DNA of 64,000 nucleotides from Synechococcus sp. CBW1108 (lineage in GTDB: Bacteria > Cyanobacteriota > Cyanobacteriia > PCC-6307 > Cyanobiaceae): the NCBI RefSeq assembly GCF_015840335.1, contig NZ_CP060395.1, positions 3,075,277 to 3,139,276 of the forward strand. The letters are read 5' to 3'. How positions within the stretch are numbered: position 1 is the stretch's first letter; each line of letters starts with the position of its first letter. The translations under genes were made by a program, and so were the position numbers. The notes under the pieces are model-generated. The model searched no databases, was not told where the DNA came from, and was given only the letters and a program-made list of their open reading frames with translations. Of this stretch, positions 8,143 through 17,462 are shown piece after piece.

Positions 8143-9366
8143 TCACGCCAACGGCCGCCCCTTCCAGGTCCAACCGCGGCCGCTGAGGGTGCGCCATACC
8201 GACACCGGGCCGATCGCGGCCACCACCAGGGCACCGGCTCCCATAAGCCACCAAAGGGTCAGCGGCACCTGGAAGTGGCGGCGGGTCCACAGGCGCAGGA
8301 CCAGCTGTAGGCAGATGCCCGTCAGGGCGAAGGCCAGGGCGGCCAGCAGCACCAGCCGCTGATCCGGCAGCAGCACTGCGGCGAAGGCCGCAGCCGGGGT
8401 CATTAGCCAGGGGCCGCTGAACATCAGCAGCACCACCGAGGAGGCCGCCAGGGCTCTGGCCACATCGCCATCGAGGCCCAGCAGCCAGTTTTTGGTCCAG
8501 CCCTCCCACAGGGAGGCGAAATCGCTGTACATGCGCAGCTCGAGCGCATCTAACCCCAGCAGGTAACGCAGGCGATGGCCGCCTTGCTTGATCCGCCGCG
8601 CCAGAGCCAGGTCCTCCACCACCTCCGCCGCCAGGGCCCTGTGGCCGCCGATAGCCGCGTAGGCGCTGCGTCGGAACAGCATGAACGGCCCGGCGGCGAA
8701 CGCCACCGGACTGGCGGGATCATTGGCGGCCTCAATCGAAAAGCCGAGCCCCAACAGGCTGACCATGATTGGCTGCACCATCCACTCCGCCAGGCAGCCG
8801 CAGCTCAGTCGCGGCGCGAGGCTTAGCAGGTCCGCCCCGTCAGCGCTCGCCTGGGCCAGGGCGCGCCGCAGGGTTGCTGGCTGCAGGCGCACATCGGCAT
8901 CGACGAACAGCACCCAGTCACTGCTCACCTGCTCCATGGCACGGCTGCAGGCCCAGTTCTTGCCCACCCAGCGCTCGTCCTCCGGCCGGGCCCCGGCGTC
9001 GAGCAGTGAGAAGCGGGGCTCCGTGGCACCGCAGGCTCCTGCCGACTCCTCGGCGATCGCCACCGTGGCATCGCTGGAGCGATCGTCCACCAGCAACACC
9101 CGCCAGTCGCCGCAGGGGGCCTCGCTGCGCAGCATGCTGGTGAGGCAGGCGGCGATGTTGGCCGCTTCGTTGTAGGTGGGCACCACCACCGTGAGCGAGG
9201 TGCTGGCCAGGGCCTCTGACGCTTCAGTTCCCGGCTCTGGCTGCTCCATCAGCCTGGGCGCCTGCGCAAACACCCGCGCCAGGCCGGCGATCAGGGTCAG
9301 CAGGCCAAGGGCGGCGGCGGCGGCCAGTGACAGCAGCGCCCAGCCGAGGGCCGTGGCTGGATCCAT
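8143..9366 (-). CDS. Membrane glycosyltransferase family 2 (HpnB/CruC-like)
   Basis: The 408-residue enzyme is membrane anchored. An N-terminal transmembrane helix (about residues 8-32) is followed by a GT2 catalytic domain: VVVPTYNEAANIAACL near 60, DDRSSDATVAIA near 90, a DVD-type metal site in WVLFVDADVRL near 155, and EDLALARRIK near 245. Three further hydrophobic helices fill the last 110 residues. This layout is that of GT2 enzymes that modify hopanoids or carotenoids. I chose the ATG at 9366, since the 16 residues upstream are Pro-rich and unlike the family. Substrate cannot be read from the sequence. Confidence 0.85.
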   Translation of the reverse strand: MDPATALGWALLSLAAAAALGLLTLIAGLARVFAQAPRLMEQPEPGTEASEALASTSLTVVVPTYNEAANIAACLTSMLRSEAPCGDWRVLLVDDRSSDATVAIAEESAGACGATEPRFSLLDAGARPEDERWVGKNWACSRAMEQVSSDWVLFVDADVRLQPATLRRALAQASADGADLLSLAPRLSCGCLAEWMVQPIMVSLLGLGFSIEAANDPASPVAFAAGPFMLFRRSAYAAIGGHRALAAEVVEDLALARRIKQGGHRLRYLLGLDALELRMYSDFASLWEGWTKNWLLGLDGDVARALAASSVVLLMFSGPWLMTPAAAFAAVLLPDQRLVLLAALAFALTGICLQLVLRLWTRRHFQVPLTLWWLMGAGALVVAAIGPVSVWRTLSGRGWTWKGRPLA

Positions 9367-9597
9367 GCCGTAGCCCTCAGGTCGTTCTGACCATGGTGGC
9401 CCGACCGGCTCCACATTCCCGAGTCGTTGATCGCCGCGGTGGCCAATCCGGTTCGACAGCAGCGATCAGCACGGGCCCATGCCCAGCCCAAGAGCGTTTC
9501 AGATGCATGACCACGTAGGGAGGTAAGTGCTCACCAGTCTTTGGCCACATCCCATCTGCGGTGAAGATCTGAGGGCTGGCTGAGCAGCGGTCGCCAG

Positions 9598-9780
9598 GTG
9601 CTCTATTTCAAGCCATGCCGCTACGACCGCTGGAGTCAGGCGCTGGAGGTGTCGCTGGGGGAAGTGATGCCCGGCGGGGAGCCACCGCTGCTCAAACATC
9701 GCAGGAAACTGATGCGAGATGAGGCGATCAAGCTCTGGGCCAAGAAGCGCAGATCGGGCTGGCAGGTCTGCACGCCTTAG
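9598..9780 (+). pseudogene. DUF1651-type gene, probably 5'-truncated
   Basis: The frame reads QVLYFKPCRYDRW, then PGGEPPLLKHRRKLMRDEAIKLWAKKRRSGW, the full DUF1651 core. An in-frame stop at 9562-9564 cuts off the upstream part and there is no ATG; only a GTG at 9598 or non-standard codons are available. It may be a short functional version or a decayed copy. It is the third DUF1651-type sequence in 4.5 kb. Confidence 0.55.
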
Positions 9781-10213
9781 TGGAAGCCGCCACCATTGCG
9801 CAGGCCCTGAGCCGCTGCAGAGCACAAAGCACTTTCATCCTGCTCCGATCTGCAACCAGAGGCAATGCGTGTAAAGGCCGATTGTGCTGAGCCGCTGGCC
9901 CAGCGATGCTGTGCTCATCAACCCAGGAGGCGCCCAAGATGGACGACACGCCACCCGGCCAGGTTCAAGAAGCACGCTGACTGCCGGCCCCTGCTCCAAC
10001 AGTCTTTACCTATTCGTGGGCGGGTCGTTCAGCCGGGCAATAGAGCAGCATTCCCCACTGCAGCTCACCTTGTGCGCCTGACTGATCGACACTCCAGCCG
10101 CACCGCCACAGGTGCCCACAGGAGGACCATCCGCCCCATACCTGGAATGCATGGCCCCAGGCGCCAACGCCAGCAGCTTCTATCGGCCGCCAATTGAATG
10201 TTCTTGGCCAGTG
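9781..10213. other. Intergenic region without a supported gene
   Basis: I found no frame with convincing protein character in this 430-base stretch. A terminator on the plus strand directly follows it, which hints at a small RNA or a decayed gene transcribed rightwards. The short open frames present are Arg/Pro-rich, typical of non-coding GC-rich DNA. Confidence 0.4.
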
Positions 10214-10244
10214 CCCCTGAGGGTTACCTCAGGGGTTTTATTTT
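10214..10244 (+). terminator. Rho-independent terminator
   Basis: A perfect 9-bp stem (CCCCTGAGG / CCTCAGGGG) with a 4-base GTTA loop is followed by TTTTATTTT. The T-tract is on the plus strand only, so it ends rightward transcription from the gene-poor stretch to its left. Confidence 0.85.
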
Positions 10245-10273
10245 GCAAGTGCTGATTGCGGTCAAAAGTGAAC

Positions 10274-10525
10274 TTAGTAGTAACGGCCGGGATATTCGCC
10301 AGGGTGGTCGATGCGGCTGATGCGGATCCCTGAGGCCGACTGGCCGTGGAAGCGCAGGATGTCGCTACCAGAGACCAGAAATCCCCTCTCCTGGGCAAGC
10401 AGCGACACCTGATCAGCCGTAAGGGCATCCGCCATCATTTGCCGCAGGGCAGGATCAGCCCTCACATGGGCCAGAAACCGCAACAACTCACTTTGGGACA
10501 CGGCACTCAGCAAAACCTGCAACAT
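10274..10525 (-). CDS. Nif11-domain protein
   Basis: The 83-residue protein has the Nif11 fold pattern near its start: SQSELLRFLAHVRADPALRQ, then ADQVSLLAQERGFLVSGSDIL. Nif11 domains occur as leader regions of ribosomal peptides and as short stand-alone proteins in cyanobacteria. The tail after the domain (about 25 residues, ending PGEYPGRYY) has no Cys/Ser/Thr-rich core, so a lanthipeptide precursor is unlikely. I chose the ATG at 10525, 22 bases after the stop of the upstream gene; a GTG at 10573 would overlap that gene. It probably shares a transcript with the secreted Cys-repeat protein. Confidence 0.75.
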   Translation of the reverse strand: MLQVLLSAVSQSELLRFLAHVRADPALRQMMADALTADQVSLLAQERGFLVSGSDILRFHGQSASGIRISRIDHPGEYPGRYY

Positions 10526-10547
10526 AGGACTGCCGGCAGGGCAAATT

Positions 10548-10895
10548 TCACCGGCTTTTGACGCAGTACCCACCTGATGAATACCAACCCAGCGGGCATC
10601 CCTTGCCCGTCTTCTGAATCACCTCGCGATCGTTGCTGGGGCTGCTGACGCAGTAGTTGCCAGAGGAATAAAAGCCCAGGGGGCAGCCACCGCCCACCTT
10701 TTCAATGGCGCCACGGTTGTTGCCGCCGGAGCTGGGCACGCAGTAGCCGCCGGAGCTGTAGTAGCCGAGGGGACAGCCACCTGACCTGGGCAAGGGCTGA
10801 ACAGGTTGCTGGGCCAGGGCGGTGCTGCCCATGACAGACAGCAACGACAGGGCAGCAGCAACTGAAAGCCAGATTGATTTCGGCATGGTTGTCAT
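10548..10895 (-). CDS. Secreted small protein with three Cys-containing repeats
   Basis: The 115-residue protein starts with a signal peptide (KSIWLSVAAALSLLSVMGS, then ALA cleavage site near residue 29). The mature part has three repeats of the pattern GGCPLGYYSSGGYCV (variants with F or W for Y and N for G), two Cys each, likely three disulfide-closed loops. No named family is recognised. It begins only 7 bases after the stop of the large nuclease-helicase and ends 22 bases before the Nif11 gene, so the three may form one operon. An ATG three codons downstream (10886) is an equally good start. Confidence 0.7.
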   Translation of the reverse strand: MTTMPKSIWLSVAAALSLLSVMGSTALAQQPVQPLPRSGGCPLGYYSSGGYCVPSSGGNNRGAIEKVGGGCPLGFYSSGNYCVSSPSNDREVIQKTGKGCPLGWYSSGGYCVKSR

Positions 10896-10901
10896 CAGAG
10901 A

Positions 10902-13900
10902 TCAGGTCGTGGCTGATTGGGTGATTCGGCACAGCCGATTGATCTGCTCGACCTCCTCCACCGTGTTGGCAATCCCGGTGGTCAGGCCGGGTGAGCCCAC
11001 CACGATCGATAGGCACTGGGCGCGGCTGATCGCCACGTTGAGCCGGTTGGGCTCCAGCAGAAAGCCCAGGCCCCGCGGTGCGGCATCACCATCACTGGCG
11101 GTGAGCGAGTGGATGGCCACTGGGGCTTCCTGGCCCTGGAATTTGTCCACCGTGCCCACCCGCGCCCGCTTGCCGAGGCGCAGCTGCAGCCGGTTCACCT
11201 GCACGTTGTAGGGAGCGGTCACCAGGATCTGCTCCGGCCCGAGCACGCCCCGTTGCTCTCCGCCAGCACGCGCATGGCAGTAGCTGCCGTTGAGCAGGGC
11301 ATCAACGATCTGCTCGATGCGATCGATCTCGGCTTCGCAGACAACGCTGCAGCCGCTGTGGGCCACGGGCTCAAACACCAACCCCTGCTCTGGCAACGGC
11401 TCACCCGTCGCCGCCAGATAGCGCTGGTGCCAGCTGATCGCGTTGACGGCGTTGGCCGGATTGGCCTTGAGCCGGCCGTCATAGAAGAGCTGCGACACCA
11501 TCGCCGTGAGCGAGGGTTCCATGCGCCAGCTGGTGGCCAGGAACACGCCGCGATCGTCTGGCACCACGTGGGCCCCCTGCATCAAATACTCCAGGCAGGA
11601 GAGTCCGGAATCCCCTGGATGATCGGCCTGGGTGGGCTGGGCCAGCTGCTGCTGATCGCCCACCAGCAGGATTGTTTTGGCGCAACGCGCCATCACCAGC
11701 AGGTTGGCCAGCGACATCTGCCCCGCCTCGTCGATCACCAGCAGGTCGAACTGCTCAGAGAGCTCATCTCGGCAGAACATCCAGGTAGTACCGCCCACTA
11801 CAGCCTGCTCCTCTGTGATCTCGTCGGGATGCACCAGGGGGATGCCCTCACGAGCGAGAACCTCCTCCTTCTTGCTGCTGCTGCTGCACTTCACCACCTG
11901 ATCCCCAAGGCCCTGCTCCTGGCAGGTGGTGTGTGCCTTGATCAGCAGGTTGTTGATGGCGGCATGGCTATTCGAGCTGATCGCTACCCGCTTGCCGTCG
12001 GCCACCAGCTGGGCGATCACCTGGCCTGTCACCGTTGATTTGCCCGTCCCTGGCGGGCCCTGCAGCGCCAGGGTGACGCCGCTGGAGTTGGCAAGGAAGC
12101 TCGCCAGCCGGGTTGCAACAGAGCCTGGCTCAGCCGCAATGGCGCTATTGAGGGCCTCCAGCTCGGCAATGGGCTGGCGCTCCAGCAGCTGCAGCATCGC
12201 CGGCGGCAGCGCTTGGTTGCCGTCCAGCCAGGCATTGGCCTGCTCCAGCAGGCTCTCTCGCAGCTTCTCGCTGATGTCGGCCGGCACCTTGATCAGCGAG
12301 GTGAGCCGATCGGGAATGCCATCGCCCAGCCCATCAGCGCGGCGCTGATCGCGCTTTTTCCAAGGCAGCTTCAAGGTGACACGGCCGCGTTCGGCATCGA
12401 GCGACTCGACACTCACCTTCAGGCCGGTTTCGGGGATCTCCAGCTGGAGGCCCCGATCACCGCTATCGGCCCGCAGCTTGAGCGGCTGGGCCGGATCAAA
12501 CGAAAAGGTGTGGTAATCGGCCCCAGTGAGCTTGCTTTCGCGCGGTTCCACACTTTTCCAGCGGGCCTCGGCGATCGCTTCTCCGTCGTCAACCAGATCA
12601 CCCGGGCTGAGTTCGGCCCTGTTGCGCCGGTCGAAATAGGCCCACCAGGCCACCTTGGCCTCGCGGTGGTGGAAGGGCAGCAGCTGGGCCAGCAAGCGCT
12701 GCACCCGCCAACTCATTCCCCTGCGTCCGCCTTCTTCCTGGGCGGCGAGGAGCGCATCTGTGGCGTTAGCCGGCGGATCGCTTTGCAGCTCCTCCGGCAG
12801 TTCAGCCAGGAGCTGGGCGCTGAGTTGCTCCAGCGGCCAGGGTTCCTTGGGCTCCTGGCCCTCGCTGCTCAGCTGCAGGGGTTCCTCCGGCAGCCCCTGC
12901 TCGCGCTTGAGATTGCGCATCCAGTCATGCAGGAAGACGGTCGACTCGCAGTCCTCCCGGTTGTAGTTCTCGATGTCTTTGAGCAGGGGGCTGCCCTCGG
13001 GCAACGGACCGGGGCGATCGGGTTCGCCAGAGTTCTGCCAGTTGAGGTAGGCCACCACCGAGTCGCCGGCATTGGTCACTTCTGCCTCGCGCTTCTCCAT
13101 GTAGAGGTGCTCCACCTTCTTGATCGAGTAGCTGGGCTCACCCAGCACGATCGAGCTGGTCAACACCGGCAGCAGGTCCACCAGCAGGCCAGAGCGCAGC
13201 CACTCATCGATCACCGCTTCTCGGGTGCAGTGCTGCTGGGCCAGACGGCGCATCGCCGTCTTCTCGTAGCTGGCGTAGTGGTACACCCGCAGGCCCGGAT
13301 GACGCGCACGCCGCGCTTCCACCCAGTCCACCCACTGCTCAAAGGCCTGCTTCTCCTCCACAGGGCTGTGGGCCCACCAGGCTTTGAACTGCGGCTCGCC
13401 ACCAGGCGCGTCGCGGTAGCAGGCGCCAAAGAGGTATTCGAGCTTGGTGCCGGCCACCGAGTCCTGGACGCCCTCCATGTCGAACCAGATGTCACCGTCA
13501 TCGGCCGCTGGCAGTGCCGCCAGGCCTTTGCCGTTGATGACGGGCCGCAGGCGATACGCCGGCCGGCCATCGGGTCCAGCTGGGGTGAGCTGCAGTTCGG
13601 CCTGTTGCCGCAGTTCATGCAGCGTTTCAGGGTTCAACCCGGGTACCGATATGCCGCCGGGAAATGCCCCAAGGGCATCAATGGTGGTGATGCCAGCAGC
13701 GCGCAGCTTCTGCCGCTGGCTCTGGCGCATGTTCGCCACCAGCATCAGGTCGCGCTGATTGACAAGCCGCTGCTCGATAAAGGCAGTCCAGCCACCGTGG
13801 TCGCCGGGCATGTCCTCCGGGATGGCCTGTGGGTCAAAGGCTGCTCGGAAGGTGCGGTGGCGCTGGCGCAGCAGTTGATACCAGGCCCAGAACTGGTCGG

Positions 13901-14429
13901 TGGCGTAGCGCTGGAAGCGGCCACCACCGAGGTAGAGCTCGAAGTGATCGGGTCGCTGGCCAAGCAGCGGCGTCAGCAGCTCGCAGTAGGCAGAAGCCTG
14001 CACCAAGAAGGTGGTTTTGGGCTTGGAGGCGAGCTTGCACTCGATCGGGATGTAGCTCCAGGCCCCCAGGGATGAGGATTGCTCGATGCGGCGCAGCAGA
14101 TCGGCCGAGCCCCGCAGTTCGTCGTTGCAGAGCGAGGCCTGGTGGATGAAATCAAAGCCATCTGCCATCGCGGCCTTGGTGGCGGCGTAGTCGGCGTCGT
14201 TCTGTTTGCCAGGCAGACGGGCAATCCGATAGCCCTGGGCTTCCAGCTTGGTGAGCAGCACCTGCTCATGGCGGAGACCATCAGCAAACAGCTGCTGATC
14301 CAGCGCGTTGGGCTCGGGCTTGCTCTCCTCAAACAGGCTGCGTGCTTCCAGTTCCTCCCACCAGGCGCCGATCACCGGGCTGCGGGAGAAGAGGGAGAGC
14401 TTGCTGGGGGTGATCAACTTTGTCCTCAT
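10902..14429 (-). CDS. TM0106-type RecB-like nuclease fused to a DNA2/Upf1-like helicase
   Basis: The 1175-residue fusion has a RecB-like nuclease region in the first 300 residues (ELRGSADLL...IPIECKL pattern of a PD-(D/E)XK site near 105-135), then an RNase H-like region opened by DIWFDMEGVQD near 313. A superfamily 1 helicase forms the C-terminal third: GPPGTGKST near 790, VIDEAGQM near 895, LLVGDQQQLAQP near 920, and VDKFQGQEAPV with RLNVAISRAQ near the end. Such proteins process DNA ends in repair and sometimes sit in defence islands. The gene is intact, with AT-rich upstream DNA (14430-14465). Confidence 0.85.
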   Translation of the reverse strand: MRTKLITPSKLSLFSRSPVIGAWWEELEARSLFEESKPEPNALDQQLFADGLRHEQVLLTKLEAQGYRIARLPGKQNDADYAATKAAMADGFDFIHQASLCNDELRGSADLLRRIEQSSSLGAWSYIPIECKLASKPKTTFLVQASAYCELLTPLLGQRPDHFELYLGGGRFQRYATDQFWAWYQLLRQRHRTFRAAFDPQAIPEDMPGDHGGWTAFIEQRLVNQRDLMLVANMRQSQRQKLRAAGITTIDALGAFPGGISVPGLNPETLHELRQQAELQLTPAGPDGRPAYRLRPVINGKGLAALPAADDGDIWFDMEGVQDSVAGTKLEYLFGACYRDAPGGEPQFKAWWAHSPVEEKQAFEQWVDWVEARRARHPGLRVYHYASYEKTAMRRLAQQHCTREAVIDEWLRSGLLVDLLPVLTSSIVLGEPSYSIKKVEHLYMEKREAEVTNAGDSVVAYLNWQNSGEPDRPGPLPEGSPLLKDIENYNREDCESTVFLHDWMRNLKREQGLPEEPLQLSSEGQEPKEPWPLEQLSAQLLAELPEELQSDPPANATDALLAAQEEGGRRGMSWRVQRLLAQLLPFHHREAKVAWWAYFDRRNRAELSPGDLVDDGEAIAEARWKSVEPRESKLTGADYHTFSFDPAQPLKLRADSGDRGLQLEIPETGLKVSVESLDAERGRVTLKLPWKKRDQRRADGLGDGIPDRLTSLIKVPADISEKLRESLLEQANAWLDGNQALPPAMLQLLERQPIAELEALNSAIAAEPGSVATRLASFLANSSGVTLALQGPPGTGKSTVTGQVIAQLVADGKRVAISSNSHAAINNLLIKAHTTCQEQGLGDQVVKCSSSSKKEEVLAREGIPLVHPDEITEEQAVVGGTTWMFCRDELSEQFDLLVIDEAGQMSLANLLVMARCAKTILLVGDQQQLAQPTQADHPGDSGLSCLEYLMQGAHVVPDDRGVFLATSWRMEPSLTAMVSQLFYDGRLKANPANAVNAISWHQRYLAATGEPLPEQGLVFEPVAHSGCSVVCEAEIDRIEQIVDALLNGSYCHARAGGEQRGVLGPEQILVTAPYNVQVNRLQLRLGKRARVGTVDKFQGQEAPVAIHSLTASDGDAAPRGLGFLLEPNRLNVAISRAQCLSIVVGSPGLTTGIANTVEEVEQINRLCRITQSATT

Positions 14430-14595
14430 TTATTTATTTATTGTCTATCAAAAAAATTGCTGCTAACCACTGAGCCAGTAGATAGGGGTTAATAACTCAA
14501 GATGCGCCCCCTTTGGCATTAAGCGAACAGATGAAACCACTACCAATTTCGTGCCAGAACGCATCATTGTGGGCGCCCCAGAAGAAAGCCATTTG

Positions 14596-16038
14596 TCACT
14601 CCTCTCCCGAAATCAGTTCTCGAACGGTCTCCTCGATAGTTGCAGGGAATTGAGGCTCGCTCTGTTGGCCAGCCATTTCTGAAAAGCGACGACCTTGAGG
14701 GAGCAAACGACTCTGCGCTGATCCCACTGCGTCGTTGAAGCTCTTGTTCAGGCGTGTGAGGTTGGAGCCAATGGCATTGAACTTATCAGTAAATGTAAGA
14801 AATCGCTTGTGGAGCTCTATGGCATTGCTCTGAATCTCTTCTATGTTCTTGGAGATCTCTGCTTGCTGGATTGTCATTGCTAGTCCCTTGAGGATTGCCA
14901 GCAAGCTAGTAGGGAAGGTTAGAATGATATTTTTGCTAAAGGCATATTCAAGTAACTGCGGATCACGCTCAAGAGCCATGGAGAGAGCGCCTTCAACCGG
15001 GATGAAAAGGACAACAGCGTCGACAATCTGTCCAAGAGCGCCAAGTTTGCTAGCGTAGTCCTTCTTGCTAAGTAGATCTATGTGGCTTCGCACCTTGCGG
15101 AGATGCTCATTAAGCGCTGCCTCTCGCAAAGTCTCGTCTGTAACCTTTAGAGCATCCAAATAGCTTTCGATCGGAGCCTTAGAGTCCACGATTAATCGAC
15201 GTGAACCAGGGATAGTGATCACGCAGTCAGGTCGATAGGCGCCTTCGTCTGTCCCAACATGTAACTGCTGATCGAAATCGCAGTAGCTGATCAGGCCAAC
15301 AAATTCAAGGATGCGACGCAGATTCACCTCCCCCCATTGCCCTTTAACATTGGGGGAGCGCAAGGCTGCTGTCAGCTGTTGCGCAGCACCCTGAACATCT
15401 TCGCTGCGCTGCCTAAGATCCATTGTGGTTTGTGCCAAAACCGTCAACTTCTCGGCGGAGTCCTTCTGTAATGCCTCTACTTGGTTTCGCAGCTGCTCGA
15501 ATTGCTTGCTAACCGGTTCGCTCACTGTTTCCTTGGTGGTTTTGAGTAAAGCATCTCGGGAGCTATCCAGCATCTGGCCACTCAGCGAACGAAACTGGGT
15601 AAGTAGATCAACTCGGGCTTGCTCTAAAAAAGTGGTCTGACTTTCCTGTGAACGCAATTGCTCCTTTGTCTCAGCCATCTGCTTGCCCAATTGCTCGCGA
15701 TCAGAGCGGATCTGCTCAAGTGATTGCTGAGATTCCACAAACTCGCTCTTGAGCTGATCACGCTCTCGCTGCACAGCCTCTAGCTGTGTACGACTCTCGA
15801 CAGCATTCTCTCGAGCTTCAACGATCTCGAGTTGCAAGCTCTTAGCTTCCTGCCTCTGCGACTGGAGCTCATCAGCAAACTTTTCCAATCCTTGGTCAGC
15901 CTTCAACAGACGCTCCTCCAGTAGCTTTCGCTCGGCATGACCATCGCCACTATGTGTACGAAAGACCGTTCGTGCCAGTACGAAACCTGCGATTAGGCCA
16001 GCAAGAACTCCGGTAACGAAAAGAAGGATCGGCGCCAA
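14596..16038 (-). CDS. rmuC: RmuC-family DNA recombination protein
   Basis: RmuC is a membrane-anchored predicted nuclease-fold protein that limits DNA inversions. The 480-residue protein has an N-terminal transmembrane helix (residues about 3-24), a long charged coiled coil (about 35-170), and the RmuC domain. Its signatures are KGQWGEVNLRRILE near 235, YRPDCVITIPG near 268, and IVDSKAPIESYLDAL near 285. Length is typical. The DNA is visibly less GC-rich than its neighbours, suggesting separate origin. It lies on the same strand as the nuclease-helicase downstream, separated by about 165 bases of AT-rich DNA. Confidence 0.92.
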   Translation of the reverse strand: MAPILLFVTGVLAGLIAGFVLARTVFRTHSGDGHAERKLLEERLLKADQGLEKFADELQSQRQEAKSLQLEIVEARENAVESRTQLEAVQRERDQLKSEFVESQQSLEQIRSDREQLGKQMAETKEQLRSQESQTTFLEQARVDLLTQFRSLSGQMLDSSRDALLKTTKETVSEPVSKQFEQLRNQVEALQKDSAEKLTVLAQTTMDLRQRSEDVQGAAQQLTAALRSPNVKGQWGEVNLRRILEFVGLISYCDFDQQLHVGTDEGAYRPDCVITIPGSRRLIVDSKAPIESYLDALKVTDETLREAALNEHLRKVRSHIDLLSKKDYASKLGALGQIVDAVVLFIPVEGALSMALERDPQLLEYAFSKNIILTFPTSLLAILKGLAMTIQQAEISKNIEEIQSNAIELHKRFLTFTDKFNAIGSNLTRLNKSFNDAVGSAQSRLLPQGRRFSEMAGQQSEPQFPATIEETVRELISGEE

Positions 16039-16293
16039 GTGAGAAAAGCCTTTGATTCAGTTTCTAAACCGACCTGCCTAGTGAACCACTAAATCAACCT
16101 GTCTTCTTCAGGTCTGAATCGGGCCTCATGGGTTTTGAGGGGGCAGTGGTCCTGTGGTGCAGGGATGTAGGTAAGGGTGCATGCCCGAAGCTGCGGTGCC
16201 TTTGATCATCAAAGTCGGAGGCGGAAACCAGTAGGAGCAGTTCCCATTCCATGCAGCAGCTGCATAAAAGAGCTGCTCAGGCAAGCTTCAGCT

Positions 16294-16938
16294 ATGAGCA
16301 TAGGTTTCCTGCTGATTGTGGCAGCGTTGACGGCCCTAGCCTGGCCGGCTGGTGTGGCTGCCGAGGGAGTTACGGCCACGGTGCTCTCCATTGGTGATGG
16401 CGACACCATCCGCGTCCGCCAGGCGGGCAAGGCCATCACCGTGCGACTGGCCTGTATCGATGCCCCTGAAACCGCCCAGAGCCCCCATGGCCAGCAGGCT
16501 CGCAGCTACCTCCAGCAGCGGCTGCCTGTCGGGCGCGAGGTGAGGCTCGACGTCAAGACCACCGATCGCTACAGCCGCTCGGTGGCCGAGGTGATCTCGG
16601 ACATCAACATCAACCTGGCGATGGTGGAAGACGGCCAGGCCTTTGCTTACCGCCAGTACCTGGGCGGCTGTGATGCCAAGGAGTACCTGGAAGCCGAGCA
16701 CCGGGCGAGCCGGCGCCGTTTTGGCGTCTGGCAGGTGGAAGGCGGGATCACACGCCCCTGGGACTTCCGCCGTGGTCGCCGCTCCGCCGCCATCCCCGAT
16801 GGGACCACCCCCGGCGGGCGCCGCTACCGCTGCAACGAGATCGGCTCCTATGCCCGTGCCCAGGAGCTGCTGCGCCAGGGGCACAGCTACCTGGACAGCA
16901 ACAGCGATGGGGAAGCCTGTGAAAGCTTGCGCCACTGA
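16294..16938 (+). CDS. Secreted thermonuclease-family protein with excalibur calcium motif
   Basis: The 214-residue protein has a signal peptide (residues 1-23, ending VAA) and a staphylococcal nuclease-type domain: SIGDGDTIRV near 32, VRLACIDAPET near 48, and DRYSRSVAEV near 90, carrying the usual Asp, Arg and Glu of the site. The C-terminus is an excalibur-type calcium motif, DSNSDGEACESL. It is predicted to be exported and to cleave DNA or RNA. I chose the ATG at 16294; the frame upstream to 16177 has no signal sequence character. Confidence 0.9.
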   Translation: MSIGFLLIVAALTALAWPAGVAAEGVTATVLSIGDGDTIRVRQAGKAITVRLACIDAPETAQSPHGQQARSYLQQRLPVGREVRLDVKTTDRYSRSVAEVISDININLAMVEDGQAFAYRQYLGGCDAKEYLEAEHRASRRRFGVWQVEGGITRPWDFRRGRRSAAIPDGTTPGGRRYRCNEIGSYARAQELLRQGHSYLDSNSDGEACESLRH

Positions 16939-16961
16939 CCCTGACCTGATTGCTTGCCAGC

Positions 16962-16987
16962 AAAAGCCCCCGGCAGGAGCCAGGGGC
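16962..16987 (-). terminator. Rho-independent terminator of the Hsp20 gene
   Basis: Read on the minus strand, GCCCCTGGC-TCCT-GCCGGGGGC forms a 9-bp stem with one G-T pair, followed by TTTTG. It lies 23 bases after the Hsp20 stop codon. Confidence 0.7.
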
Positions 16988-17009
16988 AGGGGTGGTCACG
17001 AGTCGGGCC

Positions 17010-17462
17010 TCAGCCTTCCACCTTCACGGTGACGGTGCTCACCTTGTTGGCCTTAGGGGCGGTGACGGTAAGAAGGCCATCGCGGTAGCTGGCCTGGAGC
17101 TGCTCGCGCTCAATGGGCTGTGGGAAGCGGAAGCTGCGGCTCCAAGTGCCGTAGCGGAATTCGCTTAACAGCGGAGCGTGGGCCTTCTCAGCCTGGGCGG
17201 GAGCCTCTCCACCCTCGGCGGACTGCTCAGGCAGCTGGCGCTGGCTGAGGCGCTCGGCACTGATGACGAGGTTGCGGTCGGTGGCTTTCACATCAATGGC
17301 GGCCTTGTCGACGCCGGGGAGCTCGAGCACCACTTCGTAGGCCTCGGCGGTTTCATGCACCTCGGCGGCGGGCACACGTTCAGCGTTGTGGAGTTGTTGG
17401 CTGAGCTGCTGCTCGAGGCGACTTGCCAGATCAAAGGCGGAGGAAGAGCGGAGGTTCAACAT
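17010..17462 (-). CDS. Hsp20/alpha-crystallin small heat-shock protein
   Basis: The 150-residue chaperone holds unfolding proteins in a refoldable state. The alpha-crystallin domain runs from about residue 35 to 140: YEVVLELPGVDKAAIDV near 45, NLVISAER near 65, and the conserved strand GLLTVTAPKAN near 130. An Ala/Glu-rich loop interrupts the domain around 75-95, longer than average. The frame starts at the ATG at 17462, and a terminator follows the stop. Known regulation of such genes by heat cannot be seen directly here. Confidence 0.92.
   Translation of the reverse strand: MLNLRSSSAFDLASRLEQQLSQQLHNAERVPAAEVHETAEAYEVVLELPGVDKAAIDVKATDRNLVISAERLSQRQLPEQSAEGGEAPAQAEKAHAPLLSEFRYGTWSRSFRFPQPIEREQLQASYRDGLLTVTAPKANKVSTVTVKVEG

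Noticed and set aside
9865-10197. Plus-strand frame ending just before the terminator at 10214
   Set aside because: Arg-rich, no family character and no good ribosome site; the terminator alone does not make it a gene.
10274-10525. Lanthipeptide or other RiPP precursor
   Set aside because: The part after the Nif11 domain is short with no Cys and few Ser/Thr, and no modifying enzyme lies nearby.
12213-14075. Long plus-strand open frame (620 codons) opposite the TM0106-type gene
   Set aside because: It is Gln/Leu/Ala-rich without domain motifs and mirrors the codons of the opposite gene, which has clear nuclease and helicase motifs.
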